Source: Lumbricus rubellus
Lineage: Eukaryota; Annelida; Clitellata; Crassiclitellata; Lumbricidae
Length of the DNA: 64,000 nt
Direction: 5' to 3'
NCBI GenBank assembly: GCA_945859605.1
Contig: OX243811.1
Span: forward strand, 60,710,116 to 60,774,115
Shown: one piece after another, positions 32,146 through 42,234 of the stretch
How the letters are laid out: every line of letters starts with the position of its first letter
Numbering within the stretch: the first letter of the stretch is position 1
Program-made: the position numbers and the translations under genes
Notes under the pieces: generated by a model
What the model was told of the DNA's origin: nothing
The model's input: the letters and a program-made list of their open reading frames with translations, nothing else
Database searches by the model: none

Positions 32146-33359
32146 ACGTCTGTGTATGTCCTATATAGGTGACAACAGTGTCTTGTCACGTTTGTAGGCT
32201 ATATGAGGCTAGGCGTATACACATTTGATTTACCGTAGCCTACTGTGTGAATTTGATGAAAGCAGTTTTTCCCGCAAAAACTGGTCGTCTTTACATTTTC
32301 TAATAAATAATGGCGAAAACGGACCGTATCATAATCAAATTTGTAGCAATAGCTTTCATTTGACTGATGCATACACAGACAAAATATTATAAAGAAACAT
32401 GAAGCCGTTACTGAGATAACGCATTTTGAAAACGGTGAACGAACTTTCGTGTCACCCTAAATCTACGTGGGCGGAGCCAGTCGGTGTTTTACAATGGTAT
32501 GCTTTCGTCGGTGCGAGTTCTAACCAGCGGAGTACCTGAGGGGTCGGTTCTCGGACCTCCGCTTTTCTTGCTGTATGCGGCCGATCTTGAAAGACTTGCC
32601 TCTGGAGAGGGTCTATCCTCTAATTTCTATGCCGACGACTCGCAGCTACACACCACTGGTCCGTCGACGACTGCGCCTCAACTGCAGCACCATATGGAGT
32701 CGGGAGTTGAGGTAGTAGCTGATTGGTTGGGGTCAAATCGCCTCCTCCTGAATCCGGACAAGACCAATTTTTTTGGTGTGCCACTCGTAGGAGACTTGAT
32801 CAACTCAGCAGTGAGTTCCTAAATAGGGTAAAGTGTGGGGTAATTTCGGCATGGGGCTAATTTCGGCACCCCCCAGTAGCCGAGAAACCATCTTACATCA
32901 AGATACCTTTATGGCGTGACATCATAGATCTCAACATTACAATCTTAGAGAAGTTCAAAAACGAATTATAAATCGCATTAAAAGCACTTTTGTTATGTCA
33001 TTTTTTTAAAGCATTTTCGTCATTGTTTTTCAATTCAGGGAAAGCTGTGTTGAAAATTTGGTTTCGGTCACATAATTAAAAGTACTGATTTTTCTAAAAG
33101 TATGGCCACCAGGGTGCATCATGCTGAACGATAATACGATGTATAGCTACAGATTATTTATTTTACCTACTTACAGAGTGATGCCTACATATGAGGCAAG
33201 TTTCGGCACTGAAATCTTGTCTAATTCCGGCAGTGCCGAAATTTGCCCAGGGTTGGTGCCGAAATTACCATTCTGCCTTATTTCAATAGGTCACGGTTTA
33301 ATTATCTTGTTTAGTTATGTTAGTAGCCGTTTTGTAATTAAAACGCACAAGGGTTTATT

Positions 33360-33760
33360 CAGGCAAAATGGATGATGATTTGAGTCAGAGAACTGAGCCA
33401 AGCTCCAAACGGGGGACGATGTGCTCAGTGGTCGAATGATGAGATTAGGTTTTCAGGAAAGTCGGTGCTTGTTGATGGGCGTTCAAAGAGAGCAGTTGCT
33501 ATAGGCCTGTGCAGTTTCGGATCTCATACCAAACACTTCAAGACTATGTGAAAAGGATTATGGTGGACGGCGCTGTGATAAAGTGTTCTGCGAGTCACCG
33601 ATTTTACACCAGAGAGAAAGCTGCAGGAAAGGACTGGCTCATCGGATCCCTGAAGCGGCATTGCGAGTTGTCCGTACGGGTAGCAGAACCGACTTCAATA
33701 CATATTAAGGTCATCGGGTTTTAACAAACCCAAAGTTGACAGGTTCTTCAATTAATTGCA
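33360..33760 (+). pseudogene. pogo/Tigger-like transposase, N-terminal DNA-binding fragment
   Basis: The readable segment from about 33,509 gives FRISYQTLQDYVKRI, CSASHRFYTREKAAGKDWLI and LKRHCELSVRVAEPTS, followed by GF and NKPKVDRF in a nearby frame. KDWL...LKRH.ELS.R..E.TS...GFNK is the signature of the CENP-B-type helix-turn-helix in pogo/Tigger and jerky-like transposases. The preceding sequence (33,367-33,505) is frameshifted. No DDE catalytic region seen. Fits the element ends. Confidence 0.6.
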
Positions 33761-33784
33761 AAATATTTGCATCGACAGCAGCAG

Positions 33785-34075
33785 TTGCGCAACTAGAGGG
33801 GTGCTGGGGGGTGCTTGAGCACCCCCAAGCTAAAACGGTGACCCACGCAATTTTTCGAAATCCGATGAGTTTTTTGGTGCGTTGGGGGGGGGGCGGGGGG
33901 TAGGGGTCATTAGGTCTTTAAGATTACACAATCAAGCAAGTTCATTTGGCACTCGCTACTTCGCACCATCGGCGCTAACAATTATAATTCTGAGCACCCC
34001 CAGGAAAGTTTTCTGGCTGCGCTCCTGGACAGCAGCGAGAAGCAGCTCATGCCGGCTGAAAATATCTTCAACGTA
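33785..34075. repeat. GGGTGCTTGAGCACCCCC-rich repeat
   Basis: The palindromic GGGGTGCTTGAGCACCCC at about 33,813 and CTGAGCACCCCCAGG at about 33,992 sit near the ends of a roughly 290-bp block with a poly-G run. Probable MITE inside the pogo-like element. Boundaries not fixed. Confidence 0.4.
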
Positions 34076-34524
34076 GGCTAGATGAATCCACTGTCACTTA
34101 AATTTTGTCACAAGCCAAGGGAAGTGATTAGTGAACGTGGAAAACAAAACGTCGGCGGTTTAAAACAGGCAAAGATAAGGGAAGACAGTAACCACCGTTT
34201 TTGCGTCTCAGCCAGTGGCTTCTATACATAACTCCAATGATAATATTTCCCAGAGTGAGAATCAGGCCAGAGTTCATTGGCAGAGCACCTAGGGCCTATA
34301 GGAACCATAGCAGCTGGTACAAAAAGTGTTTGGATTAAAGGAAGCGCGTATAACAGCGTCTGAGTGTAGGCTACATTATTTGAATATAATTATTATATGT
34401 GATGTTATTACATGTAAGCTTATAAGATGATGATCCATTGAGGTTCTAATAGTCTGCTAAAACCCTGTGCCATGAAATGGCGCCTTCGAACTGTAGCTGT
34501 CGCAAATTCGTGTTATGACATGTG

Positions 34525-34745
34525 GGGCGCGGTGGCGTAGTGGGTATGTTCGTTGCCTTGCAACCGGAGGATTGCAGGTTCGAATCCACTTCAAGACGGC
34601 GCGTAAGGACTTTGGGCAAGTCCTTCACTAGCAATTTGCTCAGCGTTTCGGCGCGAAACTCCGATGCAGTGTCCGCGCTGCAGTCGGGAGCGCCTCTGAG
34701 TACGGAGAGCTTGCAGGAGCGTTATAACAAGTGCAAATACAAGCA
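34525..34745 (+). mobile_element. tRNA-derived SINE, copy 3
   Basis: GGGGCGCGGTGGCGTAGTGG, box B CAGGTTCGAATCC, GCGCGAAACTCCGATGCAG and tail AAGTGCAAATACAAGCATA. Same family as the copies at 20.8, 23.2 and 36.1 kb. Inserted in the pogo-like element. Confidence 0.85.
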
Positions 34746-35870
34746 TAAATGAATGCAAGTAAACACGTATGTAGCCACAATTTCGACCCATCTGCTTCAT
34801 TCAGGTTGCTTTAAACATATGGTTATCTTCTGTTTGGCTAATTTCGTAACCCGTGCCGAAATTACCCACATTCTTTGCCGAAATTACCCTCCACTGCGGG
34901 TAATTTCGGCATCTGAACGCCTTCACTTCTCATGTTATAACGCGAATTTGAGATAGCCGATTCACAGTTTAAAGGCGCCATTTCATTGCTTAGGGTTGCA
35001 GCAAACTATAGGAACCACAGTGGATCTTATAATGACATCACATATATTCGAAAAACTGCTTAAGGTGCCGAAATTACCCCATTTTACCCTATCTGTGGAA
35101 TATCGGTGCGGCCTTCTACTGTCGTGCGTGACCTCGGAGTTCTATTCCAGACGGACTTGTCCATGACGCGCCAAGTGGGACTGACGGTGGGAATAGGCTT
35201 TCGCCAGCTTCGGTTAATCAAAAGCCCTGTGCGATCACTGCCCTTCGAGGCTGCAAAAACAGCTGTCTTCTGCTTCGTGGTTTCTCAGGTGGACCGGTGT
35301 AACAGTCTATTGGCTGGTACACCGAAGTACCTTACACGATCGACTACAGTCTGTGTTGAATGCAGCGGCGAGGCTCGTGTCACGTGTGTAATCGACGGAA
35401 GTATGATCATGTGACACCATTACTGCGTGGCGTGCTGCATTGGCTCCCGGTACCATATCGCATTGAATTCAAACTCTCATTGCTGGCATACAAGTCACTA
35501 CATGGCCTAGCACCGGTCTACCTCAAATCCTACTGCGTGCAGACGGCTTCGTAAGGACTGGTGCTGGACTTACGCTAAGATCCAGTGTGAACGGAGATCT
35601 GTTTGTGCGGAGGACGAGGACACGCTTCGGGGAGCGTGCTTTTTCAACTGCTGGCCCCCGCTGCTGGAACAGTCTGCCTACGTCTGTTCGTTCGGCCAAT
35701 TCAGTAGAGGCTTTCAAACCTCGACTGAAGACATGTATGTTTCCTAAGGCGTACTTTTGACTAATTGCGTCTTTGTTTTTGTAGAGGCGCCTTCGTAACG
35801 GCATGTGCTGTGTTACGACGCCATAGAAATTGTCGTCATTATTATTATTATTATTACCATTTTTTTTGTT

Positions 35871-36127
35871 GCGCCCGAGGTAGTAAAGATCCCTCGGACT
35901 GTAAAAGAAGATTAAAATCAGTTTATTGATTCTCGTCTCCAACGTCGTGCCCAAATCTCGAATGTACTTTTGACTAATTGCGTTTGTGTTTTTGTAGAGG
36001 CGCCTTTGTGACTGCACGTGCTGTGTTACGGCGCCATACATAATTATATTAATTATACATAGGCTACAGGAGCACAGTCATACATACATACAACCATGCA
36101 TACACATATGACTACATACATTCATGC
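35871..36127. repeat. Second copy of the LINE 3' UTR and spacer
   Basis: GTACTTTTGACTAATTGCGT and the following 90 bp at about 35,963-36,055 repeat the LINE G 3' UTR at about 35,751-35,840, ending GGCGCCATACATAATTATA. A second, shorter LINE end probably landed beside the first. The rest is a CATACA-rich spacer. Confidence 0.55.
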
Positions 36128-36352
36128 ATTATACATGTGCGACGCGGTGCTGTAGTGGTGGCGTCATTGCCTTGGAGCCGGAAGGTTCGAAGTTCGAATC
36201 CACCTCGCCGTGTAAGAACCTTGGGCAAGTCCTTCACTCACATTTGCTCAGCGATTCGGTGTGAAACTCCGACGCAGTGTCCGCTCTGCATTCTGGAACG
36301 CCTCTGAGTAGCGAGTGCTTGAAGGGGCGCTATAACAAGCGCACATACAAAC
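36128..36352 (+). mobile_element. tRNA-derived SINE, copy 4
   Basis: GCGACGCGGTGCTGTAGTGG, box B GAAGTTCGAATCC, GTGAAACTCCGACGCAG and GCGCTATAACAAGCGCACAT. Its ACATACAAACAAAC tail runs straight into the (CATA)n array, so the microsatellite probably grew from the SINE tail. Confidence 0.85.
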
Positions 36353-36520
36353 AAACAAACATGTATACATACATACATACATACATACATACATACATAC
36401 ATACATACATACACACATACATACACACACACACACACACATACATACATACATACATACATACATACATACATACATACATACATACATACATACATAC
36501 ATACATACATACATACATAC
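36353..36520. repeat. (CATA)n microsatellite, left part
   Basis: About 160 bp of CATA units with an internal (CA)n block. Element C is inserted in it; the array resumes at 42,745. Confidence 0.95.
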
Positions 36521-37030
36521 TGTGATAACCTCCTTGTGATCACCTCCTCCTATCAGTCTCTTCGGAAGCTTCTTCGTATAAGTTCGTGGTAGCATAGGCC
36601 TATCCCTAGATAACTGTTTCATTAGCTAAATGGCTAGGTAAAAAATCTACAGACTTTCACTGTTTTGTAACCAACAACGACGACGTGTTTAAGTCTTCTT
36701 ATTATACTCCAAAATCCGATGTAAAGTAAAACGATCAGCAACAACACAACAATGACTACACTTGCGTTATCATAACAACTACACGACTACTACCTTCATC
36801 AGTCTACTCTATCGCAACTCAACAACAACTATTACAGCCTATCTCAACGGCTCTCAACACACAACACTCCTTCTTCACTTCCACTCCCTCCTTGTACACT
36901 CAACGTACGCTCGTCTAGACATCACGCGCTGTCCAGCCAATCACCTGTCCAGACGCCGCGCGCCAATTTGCAGTTGGCCTACCTGCGTCGCTGTACGACA
37001 ATCGTCGTGCACTGATTAAATTAGCTGACA
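36521..37030 (-). repeat. Element C 3' LTR
   Basis: Plus-strand start TGTGATAACCTCC, end TTAGCTGACA. Compared with the other LTR it has A for G in GGTAAAAAATC and C for A in GTCCAGCCAATC. Confidence 0.92.
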
Positions 37031-37147
37031 TTACCTCCTTCCTTTCTTTTGAAGAGAGCTAATTAATCTTAAAAATTAGCGAACGTATAATGCTTAAACT
37101 AAATACAAACAATTCCTATACTAAATGCAATCACAAAATATCTTATA

Positions 37148-40100
37148 CTACAATCTCGATAAGCAGTCCGCTACTACATTCAGCTTTCTCTTCTTATAGT
37201 TCAACAGAATGTCAAAATTTTGCAATGATAAAGACCATCGGACTAACTTAGCAGACTTCGACATTGACTCAGTCAAATAAACTAAAGGATTATGGTCAGT
37301 GAACACATTAATCTTGGAACCAATAATAATTTCTTTCAATTTGTTTAAAGCCCATATGATTGCATAGGCTTCCTTCTCAATCGTCGCCCATCTCCTCTGG
37401 GTATCTGTCAGCTTCTGACTGATAAATGAAACGGGACGTTCTATCCCCTCATCGTTCACTTGTGACAGCACAGCCCCCACAGCAAAATCACTGCTATCAC
37501 AGTACAAATTAAATGGTTTGCCAACCTCGAACATGTATAAAATCACATTTGATAAAACAATTTCTTTAAGATAATCAAAAGACTTCTGGTGGTCCTCAGT
37601 CCAAACAATGTTCTCAGGTGTCTGCTTGCTAGTTAAATCTGTTAATGGTTTAGCAATTTCAGCAAAATTACAAATAAATTGTCTGTAGAAACCAAAAAAT
37701 CCTAACACTTGCTTCACTTGCTTCTTCGTTTCAGGGTTTTTTAAATTAATCAAACTGTCAATCCTATCTGGATTCATCATCTTCTTCCCTGATCCTATGA
37801 GATGACCGATGAATTTCACCTCACTCTTACCAAACACACATTTCTTCAAGTTCAAGGTTACATTATGCAGTCTTATTTGTTTCAAAAACAATTCTAAATG
37901 TTTCAAATGAATGTTCCAATCATCAGAATGTACTGCAATGTCATCAACATAGGGTTCAGTAAATGCATTAATCGGTTGCAAAATCATGTTTATTGCTTTT
38001 ACAAAAGTCCGTCCAGAGTTAATCATGCCAAAAGGGACACGTGTAAATTCGTACAGTCCATTATGGGTAACGAATGCGGTTTTCCATTGGTCGGATTTCT
38101 TCACAGGACAAGTCCAGTAAGCACTGCGACAGTCCAAGACGGAAATAAACTTGGATTTCCCGACTTTGCTCAACACATCGTTGACGATCGGCATGGGATA
38201 TCGACAATTTTCAGTATATGAATTCACGTACCTGTAGTCGTACGCGAGTCTCAAGGATCCGTCCTTCTTCTTGACGATGACCAGCGGACTTGCCATTCTG
38301 CTCGACGACGGTTGAATGATGTTTGCTTTCAGCATCTCTTGTATTTGTTTGTCCACTTCTGCGCGGTATATCAGCGGTATTCGATAAGCCATGAACTCCT
38401 TCTCTCGAAAGTCCGGTCTCAGCACCACTTCGTGTTCTACCAATGTACATAATCCAGGTTTGTCCGAAAATCTGTCTGCATAACGGTTCAGTACGTCCAG
38501 TAGCTGTTTCTGTTGCTCGCTCGTAAGATGTCCGATCTGTTCATAGTCCAATTGCAGCGATTTCTGTGTCGTCTCTGCATGGTCTTCTTTCAATGGTAGC
38601 TCTACCACTGATCCGAATTCGTCGTCCTCTTCCACGATGAGACCACACGATAATGTTCTTGCGATGAACTTCCTCATTTTGTTGGCATGGACGATTCGTC
38701 GGCCGTTTTCATTCATGTCCACCAGATACGAATACTTGGATCTTCTTTGTAGCACTGTACATGGACCATGCCATCGTGAGATCAATTTATTGGTTGACGT
38801 TGGATACAGGACGATGTCGTTTTCTCCTGGTTCGAATTCTTTATCTTTGGCCCTCTTGTTGTATTGACTGGCATATTGTTTTTGCTTTTCCTCTGCACAA
38901 TTCTCAGCAAATATCAAAGCTTTCTCCATGTCTGCTCTTAAGTTCTTCAGGTACTTTGCTGGTTGTACTCCAATGTTTGGCGGTAGATTTATTTCTTTGG
39001 TCCAGCTTTCCTTTAAGATAGTTAATGGTCCTCTTGGCATTTTTCCATACACCACGCTAAACTCTGATCCTTTGTCTTCAGCGATCCTCCACCACGATTT
39101 CAGTGACTCGTCATTTCTCTGCTGCTCCTCGAATTTCTTCGCATCTTCCAGCTGTCTTTCATCGTTCGAATTCTCTGTGAACAAGTCCCTCATACTTGTC
39201 TCCAGTTCAGCGTCGCTTCCGGAATCTTCACTATCATTTCGTTCACATGCAGCCATCTCTTCTTCAGTTTCATTGTTCTCAGATGTAGTTCTTTCGTCAT
39301 CTTGAATGCTGAGTTCATCTTCGCTGTCCGTGTCATCTTCTTGCGAACTTTCGTTTATCGTTTCATCTTCTCCGCCTTCGACTTCTGCTCTCCGACTTTG
39401 TGCTCTTGTAGTCACATTCGCTTGTAGTTCCCCTTGCAATACACTCACTGGTGGAATCTCTTTCAATTCTGCAATTATCTCCGGATGTAGCAAGAACTTT
39501 TCTCTGTTTTCTTTGCACAGATCCGCTGGAATGCTGGCACACACTAAAGTTAAATATGGCGCGATATTTATTGTCCTGTCCTCTGTAGCTGCTCCTTCGT
39601 TACGACCGCTCATCCGCACTTCGATTTTCACCAACTTAGCTGGAATCGGCTCTCCAGCTACACATTGCAAATGAACTCTGCCGATTTCTTCTACTGTCGT
39701 TCCTTTGAGTAGTTCCTCGTTGATTACTGGTATCTCGGTCCCCGAGTCAATCAACGCCTCGACTTGCACAGGCTGCCCATCAGTCCCACGTATCTCCACA
39801 TTTACATGCTGCAACGATATCTTCTTTATGCGTTGACACTCCTCTTTACTTTTTGTTTCTCGACAACTTTCTGCAATGGAAGTAGTCTTTATCGCTTCTT
39901 TCTGTATGGTGAACTGCGGCGTACACTTCATTACCGACTTCACTTCTGTTTCACGATCGTCCGATTCTTCAAACTGGTCTGGTGCATTCATCACTTGTAT
40001 CTGGTTTACTCGAAGATTTTCTGCACTTCTGCTAAAGTTCTTCCTCAGATTTGCCGCTCCTGGTGCTTGGCAATGTTTTATTAGGTGTTTGTCAGAATGA

Positions 40101-41893
40101 CAGTTGTGGCAACGTTTCTTTATAAAACTTCTTTGCTCATTGTTCTCCCACTTGTTGTACGGCGTGTATGCTGCATTACTTTCTGTTGGGCGTCCCAGCG
40201 GCGGAGTTCGATTGTAGGCTTGTCTGTCCCACGTTGACTCTTTCTTATCTTGCCAATACTGCTTTCCAGAATAATTATCTTTCTTTGCATCATTACTCTT
40301 GGCTTGGCTTCCGGTGTCTTTGCTATCCTTGTTCCACTTGAATGGCTTTGGACTATTGCCCCAGGCTTCATATTTCGGTTTTTCTTGAAACATTACACCA
40401 ATCCGATTGTTTACATGTATGTCTGCGAGGTCTGCCACGTTACTGGCTTCCAAGCATTCTGTGCCCTCTTTTGCTAAGACAAACTGTAGTGGACCTGGTG
40501 GTAAACATTCTTTCAGCTTATCCGCCACTAACAAATCAAACAGCTTCTCGTAGTCTTTGTCCACTCGTCTACTCCGGACATAATAATTCAACAGGTTCTT
40601 CAGCCTAGCCGTGAACATCGTATAGGTTTCTTCGGCTGTCTTCTTGGCATCTGCAAACCTTGACCTGTACTCACGAGCTGTTAACTTGAATTCCTTCAAC
40701 AAATGCTCTTTCACTGCATCGTATTTATCTAAATTCTCAAATGACAATCGATTCAATACCGTTCGCGCTCTCGGGGTCATCAATGGCAACAACAATTTCA
40801 CCCAGTACTGCTTTTCCACAGCGAAACTATTGAATGCATTTTCAACTGTTTCAAAATATAATGGCACTTCCATCATATCATATGGCATCTTCGGTAACAC
40901 ATGTTTCATTGCATCACCTATCTTCTTAATCTTGGACACCATTGTCTCACTTTCTCTGAGCCTATTTTGTTCTGATTCCTCACGAATTCTTCTATCGTCT
41001 TCGTCTTTCTTCGTCAGTCGAGTTTGATCTTCTACCCTGCGCAGTTCCTCCTGTTCTATCTTTTGCTGCAACAAGTCTAACTGCTTTCTGCGTTCCTCCT
41101 TTTCAATAGCCATCTCATGGAGTTGAGCTTCCTTAATAGCAAGTTTCTTTTGTTCTAATTGCATCTGTTCTTCTCTTTCTCTTTCTGCTTTTTCCAAATT
41201 GTCTTTCTCACTTTGGAATTCTTCCTGTCGAATCTCTTCAGCTCTTTGCAGTTCTTGTAAACGCAACTTTTCCTTTTCTTCCTCACGAGCCTTTTTGTCT
41301 TCGATCTGCTGTTTTCGTATTTCTTCATCGCTTTTTCTTGCTTTTTCATATTCTATCATTAATTCCATCCTTCGTCGTTCTGCTTCGTCACGATCTATTT
41401 TCATTTGTTCTAACTGCAGCTGGAATTGTTGCCTCTGCATGTCTATTTCTTGCTGTCTCATCCTTTCTGCTTTTTCTATCTCTTGTTGTCGCAGCCTATC
41501 TGCTTTTTCTATCTCTTGTTGTCGCAGCCTATCTGCTTTTTCTGCTTTTTCTTTCTCTTCTTGTTTACGTTCTTTCTTCTCTTGCCTACGTTGCTCTTCT
41601 TTCTCTTTTTCTTCCTGTCTGCGCTGCTCATCCCTCATCATCATGAATTGCAGCAACGCCTCCATAGACATCGGTGCCTGTGGCTTCTCAATTGGCTTTC
41701 CTTCAGCACCACCAACCGCACCTTCTTCTTCCGCGTCTTTCGCCCAAACCTCCGCCAAAGATCTCATCAAATGTTCCCTCGACATCTGTCCGACTTCTTC
41801 TGCGTCAAGGCCTGCTTCAATTAATAATTTTACTAGTCTCTCCGAAGACATCTTTTTAATAGCTGCTTGCTTTTGCTCCGTAAGTTTCTCCAT
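37148..41893 (-). CDS. Element C gag-protease-RT-RNase H polyprotein, intact, integrase deleted
   Basis: One open frame of 1,581 codons from ATG 41,893 (MEKLTEQKQAAIKKM). Residues about 1-65 are an N-terminal helical segment; about 70-330 are an EK/RQ-rich coiled coil; about 345-500 are a capsid-like domain; and a zinc knuckle CHNCHSDKHLIKHC (CX2CX4HX4C) is near 595. Protease LIDSGTE is near 718, followed by an acidic linker. At about 947 the linker jumps to a segment (GKMPRGPLTILKESW) that in element D lies after integrase. RT has VLDCRSAYW and YVDD (about 1,315). RNase H has CDSSDF, EKEAYAIIWA and FTDHNPL, ending CLSRL. All core motifs except integrase are intact, so particles and cDNA could be made but not integrated by its own enzyme. 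Confidence 0.93.
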   Translation of the reverse strand: MEKLTEQKQAAIKKMSSERLVKLLIEAGLDAEEVGQMSREHLMRSLAEVWAKDAEEEGAVGGAEGKPIEKPQAPMSMEALLQFMMMRDEQRRQEEKEKEEQRRQEKKERKQEEKEKAEKADRLRQQEIEKADRLRQQEIEKAERMRQQEIDMQRQQFQLQLEQMKIDRDEAERRRMELMIEYEKARKSDEEIRKQQIEDKKAREEEKEKLRLQELQRAEEIRQEEFQSEKDNLEKAEREREEQMQLEQKKLAIKEAQLHEMAIEKEERRKQLDLLQQKIEQEELRRVEDQTRLTKKDEDDRRIREESEQNRLRESETMVSKIKKIGDAMKHVLPKMPYDMMEVPLYFETVENAFNSFAVEKQYWVKLLLPLMTPRARTVLNRLSFENLDKYDAVKEHLLKEFKLTAREYRSRFADAKKTAEETYTMFTARLKNLLNYYVRSRRVDKDYEKLFDLLVADKLKECLPPGPLQFVLAKEGTECLEASNVADLADIHVNNRIGVMFQEKPKYEAWGNSPKPFKWNKDSKDTGSQAKSNDAKKDNYSGKQYWQDKKESTWDRQAYNRTPPLGRPTESNAAYTPYNKWENNEQRSFIKKRCHNCHSDKHLIKHCQAPGAANLRKNFSRSAENLRVNQIQVMNAPDQFEESDDRETEVKSVMKCTPQFTIQKEAIKTTSIAESCRETKSKEECQRIKKISLQHVNVEIRGTDGQPVQVEALIDSGTEIPVINEELLKGTTVEEIGRVHLQCVAGEPIPAKLVKIEVRMSGRNEGAATEDRTINIAPYLTLVCASIPADLCKENREKFLLHPEIIAELKEIPPVSVLQGELQANVTTRAQSRRAEVEGGEDETINESSQEDDTDSEDELSIQDDERTTSENNETEEEMAACERNDSEDSGSDAELETSMRDLFTENSNDERQLEDAKKFEEQQRNDESLKSWWRIAEDKGSEFSVVYGKMPRGPLTILKESWTKEINLPPNIGVQPAKYLKNLRADMEKALIFAENCAEEKQKQYASQYNKRAKDKEFEPGENDIVLYPTSTNKLISRWHGPCTVLQRRSKYSYLVDMNENGRRIVHANKMRKFIARTLSCGLIVEEDDEFGSVVELPLKEDHAETTQKSLQLDYEQIGHLTSEQQKQLLDVLNRYADRFSDKPGLCTLVEHEVVLRPDFREKEFMAYRIPLIYRAEVDKQIQEMLKANIIQPSSSRMASPLVIVKKKDGSLRLAYDYRYVNSYTENCRYPMPIVNDVLSKVGKSKFISVLDCRSAYWTCPVKKSDQWKTAFVTHNGLYEFTRVPFGMINSGRTFVKAINMILQPINAFTEPYVDDIAVHSDDWNIHLKHLELFLKQIRLHNVTLNLKKCVFGKSEVKFIGHLIGSGKKMMNPDRIDSLINLKNPETKKQVKQVLGFFGFYRQFICNFAEIAKPLTDLTSKQTPENIVWTEDHQKSFDYLKEIVLSNVILYMFEVGKPFNLYCDSSDFAVGAVLSQVNDEGIERPVSFISQKLTDTQRRWATIEKEAYAIIWALNKLKEIIIGSKINVFTDHNPLVYLTESMSKSAKLVRWSLSLQNFDILLNYKKRKLNVVADCLSRL

Positions 41894-42234
41894 CTTACTT
41901 CTTTACTTTACAGATGCTCGATAAAATAGTAGGCTACTCTTCAAATGTTTGCAATTGACTGACTTCAATTCTTTATGCACACTTCAATAGACAAGCAAGT
42001 TTTTCTACCTTGTAGTCGTTGTGTTGTCGTTTCTCACTGACGTACGGATGCTCGATGTATCGTTGCTTCTCCCGTGTGCTCGGCTCCTCGATAAATTCAC
42101 AGCGTCCGTTCCTCCGCAACGTCTGTTGATTGGATAGAATCCCTCCGTTCGTAACTTGGCACGTAGACCCGCCGTTCGTAACTAGGATCGTTCTCCTGCA
42201 ACTTGGATCGTTATCTCACCGCAACGACACCAAA
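41894..42234 (-). other. Element C 5' leader and primer-binding region
   Basis: Minus-strand leader between 5' LTR and ATG. It starts TTTGGTGTCGTTGCGGTGAG next to the LTR, the likely primer-binding region (TGG complementary to a tRNA CCA end). It contains repeated CCGTTCGTAAC-type segments on the plus strand. No ORF. Confidence 0.7.

Larger units (their letters stand above)
29897..32459. mobile_element. Tc1/mariner element (DD37E type) with long terminal inverted repeats
   Basis: AGGGTGACACGAAAGTTCG at 29,898 and its inverse CGAACTTTCGTGTCACCCT at about 32,440-32,458 begin inverted repeats that continue, with mismatches, for roughly 290 bp (ACAAGACACTG and GGTCGTCTTT on both sides). The element splits LINE G between SY and the residues that follow it. 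The flanks show a 2-bp AT/TA-type duplication whose exact position is ambiguous. Inside are a decayed transposase (minus strand) and two younger MITEs (30,178-31,342 and 31,372-31,532). Confidence 0.8.
32826..35089. mobile_element. pogo/Tigger-like element with GGGTAAA ends and repeated TGCCGAAATTACC boxes
   Basis: TA-GGGTAAAGTGTGGGGTAAT at 32,824 and ATTACCCCATTTTACCC-TA ending 35,091 are inverted ends, splitting LINE G. About nine copies of TGCCGAAATTACC or its inverse lie near the two ends (about 32,841, 32,860, 33,197, 33,233, 33,260, 34,853, 34,877, 34,900 and 35,065). A degraded CENP-B-HTH-like transposase segment is inside, and a SINE (34.5 kb) and a GGGTGC-rich repeat are inserted. 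Confidence 0.75.
29720..35870 (+). mobile_element. LINE G: non-LTR retrotransposon fragment cut into three pieces
   Basis: Three plus-strand pieces form one degenerate ORF2. Piece 1 (29,724-29,896) has LLGLLDLSAAFDTVDHD, the first catalytic RT block. Piece 2 (about 32,461-32,824) continues with GRSQSVFYNG, TSGVPEGSVLGP and the catalytic FYADDSQLH. Piece 3 (about 35,092-35,760) has VRDLGVLFQTDLSM, LHWLPVPYRIEFK, YKSLHGLAPVYL and FKPRLKTCMF, then a 3' UTR ending in (ATT)n at about 35,835-35,857. Pieces are separated by a Tc1/mariner and a pogo-like element. The LINE is 5'-truncated and contains frameshifts. Clade CR1/L2-like is inferred from these motifs. Confidence 0.85.

Noticed and set aside
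36238..36622. MYVCMYVC / HTYIHTYI ORFs
   Set aside because: Translation of the (CATA)n microsatellite.
36762..37019. ORF repeated at 36.8 and 42.5 kb
   Set aside because: Lies within the element C LTR; duplicated only because the LTR is duplicated.
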